NCBI GenBank assembly: GCA_020746835.1
Contig: JAGPNK010000006.1
Location: forward strand, 620,001 to 684,000
Length of the DNA stretch: 64,000 nt
DNA from: Stachybotrys elegans
Taxonomy: Eukaryota; Ascomycota; Sordariomycetes; Hypocreales; Stachybotryaceae
Direction of reading: 5' to 3'
Shown: piece by piece, positions 9,580 through 19,590 of the stretch
How the letters are laid out: each line of letters begins with the position of its first letter
How positions within the stretch are numbered: the stretch's first letter is position 1
The notes under the pieces: generated by a model
Told to the model about the DNA's origin: nothing
Seen by the model: only the letters and a program-made list of their open reading frames with translations
Databases searched by the model: none
Translations under genes and position numbers: made by a program

Positions 9580-11934
9580 TCACTTGTCAGACTCATCCGA
9601 ATCTGCGAACATGTCCACGGCGCGCATTCTCCTCCTCGGCTGGCCCCGCCCCGTGGCTCCCGCCCCTTCAGTAGACGGTCTCCCACCGGTACCCCCCTCC
9701 ATGCTGGCATCTCCCTTGTTGCCCCCATCGCTAGTTGGTCCTCCTTGAGGGTCCTGCAACACCTCGTCCTCATCCATTGGCTCTCCTTGCACATCATCTT
9801 CCTCTATTGGTTCACCCTCAACGTCGTCCTCGTCGATGGGTTCGCCTTCCACGTCGTCTTCGTCCACGGGTTCTCCGAGGACGTCGTCCTCGTCGACTAT
9901 CGGTTCGCCATCGACATCGGCGCCTCCGTCGGGCAAGGGTTTCGCTTGGGCATCCACGCCACCAGCTCTATTCTCTCCACCAGATGCCTCAACCACTTTC
10001 CATTTGCCACCGCGCTTCAGCCCATCATCGGGCTTTTCCTCCACCTTGAGCGACGGGGGGTTCTCAAACGTGCTGACGAAGAAAGCTTGGCTCTCTGCCG
10101 GAAAGACACACCAGCCTTCCCATAGGTTGAGAACAAGACCGATGCTGCGCTTCCATTTTTCAGCCCTCATCCTTCCCCAGCCAAGTTTTTCTGGTATCAG
10201 CCCCAGCCGCTCGAAAACTCTCCGGTCACGCAGCGCGACTTCGAATATTTGTCGGAACCTCCAGGCATGCCGTACGCCACTCGTAGACGATGAGGATAAA
10301 ATATCGTTGATGACGTAGAGGCCAACTAGGCATGCGGCGCTGGTGTCGGGACCTTCGCTTGCTGCTTCGTCGGTTCCTAGCTGAGCGTCTTTACCCGGCT
10401 TCTTCCCCTGGGCAGGCGTCAGGGCGAATGGCTTCTCGACATTGGACACAATTATGTCGACAACCTCCTCCACGCCGCGACTGGAGTGCGTAATTGCGAA
10501 TGTAGTGACCCGTGCAATATCTCCCTTCCGCAGCTTGGAAATGGACGTAGGCAGACGTGACAAGAGGTGGACCAGCTTGGCCTTTTCCAGGGGGTTCAGA
10601 AACGTCTTTTCAGACTCGGCGGCTTGGTTGGCCTCCTCTGGCTCCTCATCGTCTGAGGAATCGTAGTCGCTCCCCGTTACGAATTCGTCGAGCTTCGTAG
10701 TGTATTCGAACGGCAAACGCTTATCAGGGCACTTCCAGGCATGGCTTCCATCGAAGAGTGGCACAAACTTGCCTTTGCCTCTGCCTTCCGAGCCCGTCAC
10801 AATCTCCCACAGTCGCCAACGGTACCAGATGCCGCCTTGACTTCTTGCATCCCAGATCCATGCCCACTTCTCCTCCCGTTGAACCTCTGGTCTGGACATG
10901 AGGAGCGCCTCGAATTCTGGGCCATGCTCCAATACCCCCTCGATGACTTTGTTTATCGTCCTGATGGTCCTGATGTCCTGCGGAGGCTTCACCGGCACAT
11001 GCAGCAGCTTGGACCTGTTGATACCGGAGTGCGGCCCGTAGGAGGTGGGCGGCGCAAATCCACGGTGGGTGTTTTGCGAGGGCGCATTGGGCGCGGATGG
11101 CTCTTCTACTGGCTTTGCGCCGAAGGGATTGGAGCTGGAGGAGGAAGTTGCTAGGTTAGGAAGCGCAACCGAGCTTATCGCTGCTGACGATAGGTGCCTG
11201 TGTAGGGAAAGATGATATCCAAATCCGAGATATCGGTTCTGTAGCGTGCTGACAGCGCCATCGAGGTCGTTGGCGGGCGTCTCCTGCGAAAGCGTCACAA
11301 TCGCCACGGCGCACTTGCGCTCCGAGCCAGCAGTCCTAGCCGGGGGCAGTATCTGGACATTCTCGACCGTCAGGTTCTCCGGCATGAGCGACTTGATCAT
11401 CGAGGGGGACGTTCCGGGCGGCAGGTTGGACAGCCGCAGGGTCGGCTTCGCTATGGCCTTCTCCTCGGCGCGGTCGACGGCCCCAGCATCCTCGTCGTCG
11501 CTCACGTCAAACACCTTGGGTCTTGAGCCGCCCTCGTCCTCGAAGCCGAGCACGCGCTCCGCCGACCGCGAGAAGTCCTGGAAGGAGCGCTTCTTCCCAA
11601 ACGACGAGGGCGGCGGGCCCAAGCTACCGGGGCCGCTCTTGAGGGCCGAGGTGCCAAAGTGGCGCCTCGAAGTGCCCGGTCCAGAGGGGACCTGGCGCGG
11701 CGGTCGCGGGGGGAAGGGGCTGGGTCTCGCGGCGGTAGCGTCGTTGCGATTGTCGTCGTCATCGTGATCGAAGCTCTTGACAAAGTCCTCGTACACGGCA
11801 GCGGTCTCGGCGGCTTCGCGCTGGCGCTTGGCTTCGGCCTCGGCCTTTTGCTTCTCGAAGGCGGAGGGCTTCGCGGTCGTCTGGAGCTTGGCCGAGAGGT
11901 CGGGGAAGCCCGGGGGGCCTCGGGAGGACGACAT
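9580..11934 (-). CDS. U2 snRNP-associated SURP/CID splicing factor (U2SURP/SR140-like)
   Basis: A 784-residue single-exon protein. Order of parts: an N-terminal coiled-coil with KQKAEAEAKRQREAAE near 28-45; an RRM-like domain at about 163-255 (TLRLSNLPPG is the RNP2-like strand); a SURP-type segment around 320-400; a CID-like helical domain at about 440-640 including CLVGLYVINDIL; and an acidic C-terminus. This RRM-SURP-CID arrangement is that of U2SURP/SR140, a U2 snRNP-associated protein; the CID in this family could contact the RNA polymerase II tail. Human U2SURP is longer (about 1,000 residues) and carries an RS tail that is replaced here by acidic repeats. The neighbouring RS-rich gene at 3.9-5.0 kb may also be in RNA processing, but no operon logic applies. 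Confidence 0.85.
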   Translation of the reverse strand: MSSSRGPPGFPDLSAKLQTTAKPSAFEKQKAEAEAKRQREAAETAAVYEDFVKSFDHDDDDNRNDATAARPSPFPPRPPRQVPSGPGTSRRHFGTSALKSGPGSLGPPPSSFGKKRSFQDFSRSAERVLGFEDEGGSRPKVFDVSDDEDAGAVDRAEEKAIAKPTLRLSNLPPGTSPSMIKSLMPENLTVENVQILPPARTAGSERKCAVAIVTLSQETPANDLDGAVSTLQNRYLGFGYHLSLHRHLSSAAISSVALPNLATSSSSSNPFGAKPVEEPSAPNAPSQNTHRGFAPPTSYGPHSGINRSKLLHVPVKPPQDIRTIRTINKVIEGVLEHGPEFEALLMSRPEVQREEKWAWIWDARSQGGIWYRWRLWEIVTGSEGRGKGKFVPLFDGSHAWKCPDKRLPFEYTTKLDEFVTGSDYDSSDDEEPEEANQAAESEKTFLNPLEKAKLVHLLSRLPTSISKLRKGDIARVTTFAITHSSRGVEEVVDIIVSNVEKPFALTPAQGKKPGKDAQLGTDEAASEGPDTSAACLVGLYVINDILSSSSTSGVRHAWRFRQIFEVALRDRRVFERLGLIPEKLGWGRMRAEKWKRSIGLVLNLWEGWCVFPAESQAFFVSTFENPPSLKVEEKPDDGLKRGGKWKVVEASGGENRAGGVDAQAKPLPDGGADVDGEPIVDEDDVLGEPVDEDDVEGEPIDEDDVEGEPIEEDDVQGEPMDEDEVLQDPQGGPTSDGGNKGDASMEGGTGGRPSTEGAGATGRGQPRRRMRAVDMFADSDESDK
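9767..9909 (-). repeat. Coding minisatellite, 27-bp unit, acidic
   Basis: About five tandem copies of a nine-residue unit of the form GEPIDEDDV(E) in the C-terminal tail of the SURP/CID splicing factor. Units differ at a few bases (V, I, E, M substitutions), so this is an old but ordered repeat. It probably makes an extended acidic linker. Confidence 0.85.
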
Positions 11935-12691
11935 GGTGGTCCGGCGATCGGGCGGCGCGGCTCAGCGCATAGCTCAATGGGCTGCTGTTTGTGTGGCGGT
12001 TGGATGTCGTCCTTTTTGGTTCGGAAAGGTTGCCCAACGGGTCCTAAAGTGGCCAAGCGAACCAAGGGAGCTAAGCCTCCGTACGGTGCGGGATACTGTG
12101 TGCGCTCCGATAGATGCATATCGAACTGGGCAGCTTACTCCATAGTGGTAGGTCAGCTACCCACTCACCCTACAACGGGATATGGCATACCATCACAGAC
12201 AGATGGCCATCCGCGTACAGCTATGGTGGCGGCACTGGAGCACATGAAACATGATTGTGATTCGTCCCATGCGTAGCTTTTTGCTCACCCTCGTCATGCC
12301 ATGGGAATTATGATGAGATGCCTCAGTATTGGATATTGGACGGCAACGATCCACAGACAACACAAATCACAAACAGTCAATGACCAAACGGCAGCATCAC
12401 TTTGCCACAATGGTGCGAGAACACGTAGGACGGCTTTGCCCACGCTCTCCTCAGGTCCCCCAAGGAAATTAAAAGTCAAGTCTGGATCAAGCATTCACGG
12501 AGCTCGTGTAAATTGAGGCTTACCACTAGCACAAAGCATAGTTCCCACTCCAGCGTAATATGAACAACCTCCTCATTCCAGGTACCCCGAAATAACGATC
12601 CTATACGGGATAACGGCAGCAGAACATCCGATAGATTAACCACGAGCAGTCAGTCCTTCAGGGACATGTCTCCCTCCCCCCGCTGAAATAA
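11935..12691. other. Intergenic
   Basis: Promoter of the splicing-factor gene and the 3' region of the flavoprotein oxidase gene. No gene seen. Contains one exact TTTTTGCTCA at 12278-12287, identical to the yeast Mac1 copper-response element. Confidence 0.5.
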
Positions 12692-14107
12692 CTACAACCT
12701 AGTCGCCATCTTCTTGGTCTTGCGCAGCTCCTCCTCTAGGACCATATCCTTGGCGCCACCTCGGCTCCCGTCCTTGGTCTGCAGGCCCTTGAACACTCCG
12801 TCCACCTCTCTGCCTAGCAGTTCATCCTCGGCCGCAATGTCCTTCCACCTCCATTTCTTCGCCAGCTCGCCGCCCTCGCCGACGAGGCAGTCGACGAGCT
12901 TGTCGCCCAGCACCGGCAGGAACTTGTACCCGTGGCCGCTGTCCCCCGTGGCGACGAAGAGCCCCTTCCAGCCCGGGTGCCAATCCACAAGCCAGTCGCC
13001 GTCCACCGTGTCAGAGTACCAGCACAGCCGCGTGTGCTTCCATGGCCGCGTCTCGAGGTTCTTGACGGGTGCGAGGTCTCGGAACGCCCGGCGCAGGTCG
13101 CGGTCTGCCTCGGCCGGCAGCGTGTCCAACGAACCGTTTCGCCCCGTCATCGGGCACGACACGACGATGGGCTTCCTCTCCTCTGACGGGGACAACGGAA
13201 GAGCTGTCGTCACCGTTTGCGGGTTGTGGTATCCCCAGCCGTGACGAGCCGCCTTGAGCACGTTGCCCCGCGGTGGGATGATGAACAGGCCCGTCGTCAG
13301 GTTCAGCACCACGGGCTGCTTCTTCAAGATGTTGGCCTCTTCGTCTGAGATGTCGATATATCCTAGCACCTGGCCCGTAGCCTCGGCCCGGCCCCGGAGA
13401 TCGATGAGCGTCCCTGTCCACGCTCCCGCGGCAACAATGGTCACGTCCGCCTTCAACACTGTGCCGTCGGCCATCTCTGCGCCGGTAACACGGTCCTCGC
13501 TCGTCACAAGCTGCTTCACCTGGGCATCGACAAACTTGACACGCCCAGTGGCCACCACCTTTCGGTGCAACCACTTCATACCCTCCTCAGCATCCGCCCA
13601 GCCTGCCATTCGGTTGATGTAGCCCCAATCGCCAGCATGGCCATGGACGCCCAGGAACTCTTGGATGGCCTTTCTGCCCGACACCTCGCTGATCTTGCGC
13701 TCCATGCTCTTGTCCCCGCGGCAGATGTCCAGCGCATTCTTCCAGCTCGCCTTCGTGTAGCTCATACCGCCTTTAACGCCAGCTTCTCCGACGACTTCGT
13801 TGGCCGTCAGGAACATACCTGACTCCGTGTATCGGCCCTGGCCACCGAGGTCATCATCGCCCTGCTTGCGCCACTCTTCCTGCGCGAGGGCCGCCAGCTC
13901 CGTGTACACAGGATCGGCATAATCCCCACGGATGATTCGCGAGGAATCAATGCTTGCACCATCGGGCGGCGGGAAGGAGCCTCGCGTATCGTCGACCACA
14001 GTGATAGAGGTTTGCTCGAACCCAGAACGCTTTGTCAACGCCAAGGCAGTGCTCAGGCCAAAGACGCCCGCACCGACGATGAGAACAGAACTCGGGTTCC
14101 TCTCCAT
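12692..14107 (-). CDS. FAD-dependent amine oxidase (fructosyl-amino-acid/sarcosine oxidase family)
   Basis: A 471-residue protein from the ATG at 14107. An N-terminal Rossmann motif, VLIVGAGVFGLS, binds FAD. The family signature DSSRIIRGDYADP follows at about 55-67. Near the C-terminus, RLCWYSDT contains the cysteine expected to link covalently to FAD, and GDSGHGYKFLPVLG is the characteristic substrate-site loop. These features place it in the MSOX/FAOX family (DAO fold), which oxidises secondary amines such as fructosyl amino acids, sarcosine, pipecolate or saccharopine; the exact substrate cannot be called. The C-terminus ends in TRL, a weak match to a peroxisomal targeting signal 1, consistent with the usual peroxisomal location of this H2O2-producing family. 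The frame extends two codons upstream but only with a GTG. Confidence 0.85.
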   Translation of the reverse strand: MERNPSSVLIVGAGVFGLSTALALTKRSGFEQTSITVVDDTRGSFPPPDGASIDSSRIIRGDYADPVYTELAALAQEEWRKQGDDDLGGQGRYTESGMFLTANEVVGEAGVKGGMSYTKASWKNALDICRGDKSMERKISEVSGRKAIQEFLGVHGHAGDWGYINRMAGWADAEEGMKWLHRKVVATGRVKFVDAQVKQLVTSEDRVTGAEMADGTVLKADVTIVAAGAWTGTLIDLRGRAEATGQVLGYIDISDEEANILKKQPVVLNLTTGLFIIPPRGNVLKAARHGWGYHNPQTVTTALPLSPSEERKPIVVSCPMTGRNGSLDTLPAEADRDLRRAFRDLAPVKNLETRPWKHTRLCWYSDTVDGDWLVDWHPGWKGLFVATGDSGHGYKFLPVLGDKLVDCLVGEGGELAKKWRWKDIAAEDELLGREVDGVFKGLQTKDGSRGGAKDMVLEEELRKTKKMATRL

Positions 14108-14113
14108 AATCAC

Positions 14114-14974
14114 AAATCTGGCTCAGTTGGCTCTTTGGGATAATCCAGCGTCAGCGTCGATATGCACAAGCGGTGACAATGGGTTTCCCCTCTGGACCCA
14201 TTTCGCAAAGGATCATGTCCGATGTTCGGCATTATCCACCCCTTATGCAAGCCGCTCAGCAATGGTGGTTCGATTCTCTACTTCGCTTATCTGGAACCAT
14301 CCACGAGGACCACCACCAAGGATATTTCGGCGAAGCAGCCGAGACGCGGCTCGCTCGCAAGCATCAAATCACCATCACTGATCGAGGGGGAAGAGATCGA
14401 ATTCATTGAATAGGAGCTTGTGATTGACACTAGCTAAAGCTATCTGAATGGCCAACGCAACATTATCAGCCGTCAGCTCCTATACTTTGGGCTCGGTGCC
14501 TTCAGCCTCGATGCTCCATGCTTGACGGCATATCAAGCCAACTACGCTCGTCGCAGTAATTCACCCTCGCCCCAGCTTGGCAGACGCCAAAAGCTCATTA
14601 TTCAAGGTCATCCGTGGCTGCAGAACAACTGTGAGGATGACCTGGCAAATGTCTAGCTGACTCGTGGAGAAAAGTGTTTCCAGTCTTTTGCCATAACCGG
14701 ATCCTTCGCAAACTAAGGAAGAAAATCTTCCAACTCACCACCCCCTTTTGCCAACGCCATTGCAATGCAATTAAGATGAAGCGATAACCATATGCTCGTT
14801 AGCCTACCCCGACTGTGACCTGTCGGAGTAGGAGCAGCTGGTGTCGTCAAAAGAAAAAAGGAAGAGAAAAAAAACGGAAAACAGTTCATGGTATCATGAC
14901 GGTGGTCTAGTCATACAGGTCGAAAGGGGATGTGCTGGTACAGGAAGCAGAACGCTTCGACCGACCATGGGCGT
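14114..14974. other. Intergenic
   Basis: Promoter of the amine oxidase gene and the 3' UTR of TBP, including a purine-rich run near 14850-14880. No gene seen. Confidence 0.5.
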
Positions 14975-15898
14975 CTAAACTTTGCGGAAATCTGGCTAGG
15001 TTTTAGTGACCAGTCACTTCTCGGCATGGCAGGCAACAAACCTTGAAGCACAGGGTAGATCATCTCGAAAGCCTGGTAAATCTCTTCACGGACTTTGGCG
15101 CCCGTCAGGACGATTTTTCCGCTCACGAAGATGAGCAGCACAATCTTAGGCTTGATCATACGGTAGATGAGACCAGGGAACAACTCGGGTTCGTAAGAAC
15201 TGAAGTTGTGATGGCGGGAAGCAAGACCCTCCAAGCGAATGGGGAACTTGATATCGCAAGATCCGACAATGTTCTGGATCTTGAAGTCGGTGAACTTGGC
15301 GTTGAAACCAAGCTTCTGGATGATACGAGCGTACTTGCGCGAGGCAAGCTTAGAGTCATCCTCTGACTTGGCACCTGTCACCACCATCTTGCCAGAGGCA
15401 AAGATGAGGGCCGTGGTCTTGGGCTCGCGGATACGCATGATGACGGCGGCGAAACGCTGCGGGTGTCAACCATATGCACAGAGGAAGCTGTCCAGAGCAG
15501 TGCTTACCTTGGGGTTGTACTCGGCATTTCGCGCGTGCAGGGCAATCGTCTTCAGGTCCAAACGACAATCAAGGTTGACCGTAGCGACGATATTCCTTGA
15601 GGAAATTAAGGTAAGCCTCACAGAGCAAAACCAAGTCCACTCAGGAGGATACATACTGCAAAGTAGGAGTAATGCCACTTGGGCCCTGGTTGGCAGCAGG
15701 CGTAGCAGCAGGAGTGGCGGGAGTCACCCCATTTCCATTTGCAGCCTGCTGACCGTTGGGTGCGGGTCGCTGACTGCCATCACCGTTGCCCATAGGCGGC
15801 GTGAGCTCGTGCGAGGCACCGGGGAACGACAGTGAGCCAGGCGCAGTGAAGGCCTTCGCCTGTGCGGCGTTGGACGGGTGCGTCTGGATTCCTTCCAT
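14975..15898 (-). CDS. TATA-binding protein (TBP)
   Basis: Four exons: 15898-15657, 15595-15508, 15456-15042 and 14991-14975, totalling 762 bases and 253 residues. The core saddle is two direct repeats. Repeat 1 begins [29 protein letters not shown] and continues [19 protein letters not shown]; repeat 2 begins [17 protein letters not shown] and ends [15 protein letters not shown]. The N-terminal 80 residues are Ala/Pro/Gln/Asn-rich and not conserved. TBP nucleates pre-initiation complexes of all three RNA polymerases. The last coding exon is only 17 bases (DFRKV and stop, the D shared across the junction). The ATG in MEGIQTHP was chosen because upstream in-frame sequence runs back to an AG acceptor, suggesting an intron in the 5' UTR. 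Confidence 0.97.
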
Positions 15899-17680
15899 GT
15901 TGGAGTCGGTACCGCTAGACGTCTTCAAGTATCGGTAAGTAGAGCAAATCTGGCAAGCAATGTCAGCCAAGTGAACGATGGATACGAAATTGTGATGGTG
16001 GAGGGTGAGGTAAACACTGCATGTGATGGATAGGTGATGGATAGACGTGATTTAGAGCGAAAGGAGTGTATGGGATGGGATGGGGTGTGTGATTGAGGCG
16101 AAGCAACCAAGGAAGCAAATATAACCTACCACTAGTGGGAGATGAACAACTGAATGCCTCCCCTACGGTGATGACTCTGAGATGTGGTGGTAAAGCGACG
16201 GCCGCGAGGCGCTGCGATACCAAGGATGGTGAGGTGGAAGAGGGTGTTCTTCGAGGATCGGACGCTCGTCGCAAGGATGATCGCGCTCGCAGGTCGTGGG
16301 ATCCAAGAAGCGACTTCTCAAAATGCCTCTGGAGGGAAGTTCGGGTCTTCTTCTTCACGTGGATGCAACTTCTTCTATTGTGTGGTCTACAGACGCGCAA
16401 CGACCCGATGTCGACGACAAGAGGCGGATGACTTGCTCGGTCTTGGTCGGAGATCAACGAGATCGATTGCGTGGTTGGGAGGAGGGCGTGCCGCGCGGGT
16501 GGGGAAGAGGACGTTTTTCAGTTCTCTTGCCTGACCACTGACTTGTCAACACCGTTCCAGCAGCGAACGAGACAGGCCACCGTGTCGCCAGGGAAGGTCT
16601 CCAAGGACACTTTGAAAGGAGCGTGAGTATCACCTTCGTGCAGACGACCAAGGATGATGACGGTGGAAGGGGTATCTTGACGATTCCCTGGAGACAGAGA
16701 GGCGTGCAAGAGAGAGAAAGGACTGATTTGGTGTGGATGGGAGGTAAGAACGAGCAGCCCGTGGAAAAGTGGGGCGTGACGTCGTTTGAGAGAGGAATTA
16801 GAGAGGGAAAAATGGAGTGAGGGCCAAACGTGTGGAAAAAGTACGTATTGGCCGTAAGTCGGGCTTCGGCGCGAGAACTTCGAAACCGGAGAGGTGAGGG
16901 GAGGGCTGGGTACTTATAATTTTGGGCTTGTTCGGGCTCAGGCAGGACTCCAGGCAACAACGTTGGGATGTGGCGCCGCCTCAAGGCAGGCTCTGTGAGC
17001 TTAGTGGCCGCGCTAGCAGAGTTTGGGCCAATCAGAGCGCGGCCTTGGCCTCATTTTATCTCCTATTTTTCACACCATGCACCCCGGTCCCGCTGGGAAG
17101 GGCTCCCCATGGAAGTACTGCGGCATCTGATAGCAGACTACGGTACTTGTTCCATCTGGTTCGACTGTGTCCACAGCCCACAGTCCAGCCCCCCGAGGCA
17201 CACGCGCCCACCGGCACACACTCACGCACTCACTCACCCGTGTACGCACCCTTTTCGCTTTTTTGCGCCCTCCTTATTGCCGTGCCGAGGTGCAAAGTCC
17301 GGTTTTCTTCGCGTTTGTCATCTGTTGGCCACACAACGCCACAAGCGCTTTGCCAGAAGCCCGGAAGAAAGTTCCGTGGAAGCCTTTGCTAGTCATGAGC
17401 CGCACAGTTCGGCGAACTTGAGTCGTTGCGTCGTGCTTGTTGGCAAAGCGAAAAGAGGCGGAAAGGTCCTTTCTTGTCCGATGATGCGAGAAAGGTTGTG
17501 TGCGGGTGATGCATGAATGTGTGCGTGCGTGTGTGTGTGGGTGGTGCTAGACGTAGGAAAATCCGACCCAGGGCCTGGAACTGAAAATAACCCTGCAGTA
17601 GCAGGAAAATGGGAAGAGAAGGAAAAAGAAAAGAGATTGAGAGCGCGAAGCACCGAGCATCAGCAAGAGCCCAAGAGCCA
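15899..17680. other. Intergenic, upstream of TBP
   Basis: The TBP promoter and leader, probably with 5' UTR introns. The region includes a TG microsatellite near 17515-17545. Minus-strand frames at 15963-16457 and 16454-16984 have no family features. No gene seen. Confidence 0.45.
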
Positions 17681-17689
17681 GAAGCCCGT

Positions 17690-18093
17690 GCCAGAGGCTT
17701 CCCTGGGCGGACCCACTTCTCGTCCTCCTAGCCCCCTTCCCTGTCGCCCACCAGTCGTTTTTGCCCTGTGTTGGTCGCCCCCTTCAGATCCTTCTAGCCT
17801 CCTTTTCCCTCCTCCTCCTCCTTCTCGCCCCTCAGCCTCCTGCGTTTTCTTCCCTCCATCATCCACAGCAACTTAGCACCTATCACCTGCGTGGTCCTCT
17901 ATTCTTCCCGGAAACTCACTACAGCCCGAGCCCGACCACGAGCGACACCTCCGACCGCCATAACGAACCTTTCCGCTGCTGGGTGCGACACGGCAGCGAC
18001 ACTCACCGCTCCGTAAAAATCCCTCCGTAACCCCCCTCGCCTCGAAGCAAAGCAGCAGACCCCCCGACCAACATCATTCAGCCTTTACGCATT
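17690..18093 (+). promoter_or_regulatory. Promoter-like CT-rich tract and leader, plus strand
   Basis: A long pyrimidine tract (about 17700-17860), ending CTTCCCTCCATCATCC, is followed by a purine-balanced leader with ACAGCAACTTAGCACC. This is the layout of strong fungal promoters and transcription starts. Downstream, the first ATG (18094) opens only a 31-codon frame. No recognisable protein gene follows, so the transcript, if real, may be non-coding or unannotated. Confidence 0.4.
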
Positions 18094-19590
18094 ATGACAC
18101 GCGAAGCGGCAATCAAACACGCGTCGGCCCCCTTTTGGGGCTCAGGGGTTCCAGTTCCAGTGCCCGTGTTTTGGGGGGGCACCGCCTGATGCCCCAGCAA
18201 CCCACCCTTGGAGGGAAAACCGACTTGGCTTTGCACCCACTTCAGCCCAATCCTGAGCTCCTGAGCCCCCCTTGCCGGCCGCTAACGCGCGCGAAATTGC
18301 CCCCAGCCCCCTTTTTCCTGCCCTTCCCACACACTCTGGCCTTGTGAGTGAACCGACCGTATCCGTTGGCTGAAACATGCTTCCCCCTTACTGGTCTACC
18401 CTCATGCACTTACGCGTCGCGTACTGCTGCCTTCTCACCACAATCTAGGCTCATCTCCCCCATGCTTATCACGGGCTGGCTGGCTTCTCGTCAGAAAACA
18501 CGGGGTGTTGGGCTGAGAATGCGCCCGCAACCGAGTTGACGATGGCCATTAGCTAGGAGGTCCTGGCATGTCTTTGGATCGTCGGCCGTGTTGTGGGTGT
18601 CCACATGACTCTCATCTTTTCCTGTTTGCTTTTTCTTCTTTGCTTGCTTCTTCTGGCTTGCTTATGACGCTCCTTGGTTCTTCCAGTTTGCCACAAATCC
18701 AGCCGCCTCCATGTGTGAGTCATGGAGGGAAAAAACCAACAAGCATGACTTTGGGCGCCCCAGTGGTGCCGTTTGCGGCCGTTGACTGGCTGGTCTTGTC
18801 CAAGTACCGGTACCGGAACTGGAGCCTCGCGCTTCGCCCACGGCCGCTCGTCGCTCACGACCCAAAGCTCTCGTCACGGCTAGCCAGCATCTCTAGGCCG
18901 TGCAGTGTTACCAGAAAAGTGATAGGTATACGAGACGCATGTTGTATCACCGTGGTCACAGTGAGGTTGGTTGCTGCTTCATCGCATTTGGCATGGCTCG
19001 ACAGGCTTGCATCCGCATGCCGGGATACCTTGCGTGCTGAAAATTTTCATCACCGCGAGATCGTCAAGTATCGCTACTTTTGGGACCGTGCCTCATGCTT
19101 GGTCCGTGCACCTTGCATGTACCTCCTTAACAATTTCCATCTTATGGGACAAAGCCCACCACCCAGCCTTCTATCACGCAATCACGCCTTGGTGCTCCAC
19201 TCTTTTTGCTCAAGCCATGAATTAATTTTTATTTTATTTTAAATTGGAGCCCTATCATTCATTACATGGGTTGGCAGAGCCTCACGCGTGTGTCAATGTT
19301 GTCATTATTTGCGAATATGTTGTCTTGCCATGAGTACTGTGTTCCGCTACGTATCAGACAGGGTCCTTTACAGGTGGCTTGGCTGCATCATTGTCTTTGT
19401 GATGAACTGAAATGTGGCCAGAAGCCCTTCGCACATGCCTCCTATCCTCTCAAGTCCTATTATTTCCCTCGTGTCCAAGGTGCAGACACGACTTTTGTCG
19501 TGGTATCAAGGCCAAACACAACTCCTAATTGACTCCTGTCCTATGGTTATATATACATACCCTCGATAAATGTTACAGCCGTAACCCAAC
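18094..19590. other. Intergenic, no gene recognised
   Basis: About 1.5 kb with a 31-codon frame from 18094 and a 224-codon chance-like plus-strand frame at 18568-19242. It includes the 3' UTR of the ETF-QO gene at the right. A second exact TTTTTGCTCA occurs at 19203-19212. AT-rich near 19215-19245. Confidence 0.45.

Noticed and set aside
14108..14113. Longer N-termini using GTG or TTG codons (amine oxidase, ETF-QO, RS-rich protein, uS7m)
   Set aside because: Frames are open a few codons upstream, but only with non-ATG codons. The first ATG was used in each case.
18568..19242. 224-codon plus-strand frame downstream of the orphan CT tract
   Set aside because: No family motif; mixture of Ser, Leu, Cys and Arg expected from pyrimidine-rich DNA. 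Not placed close enough to the putative leader.
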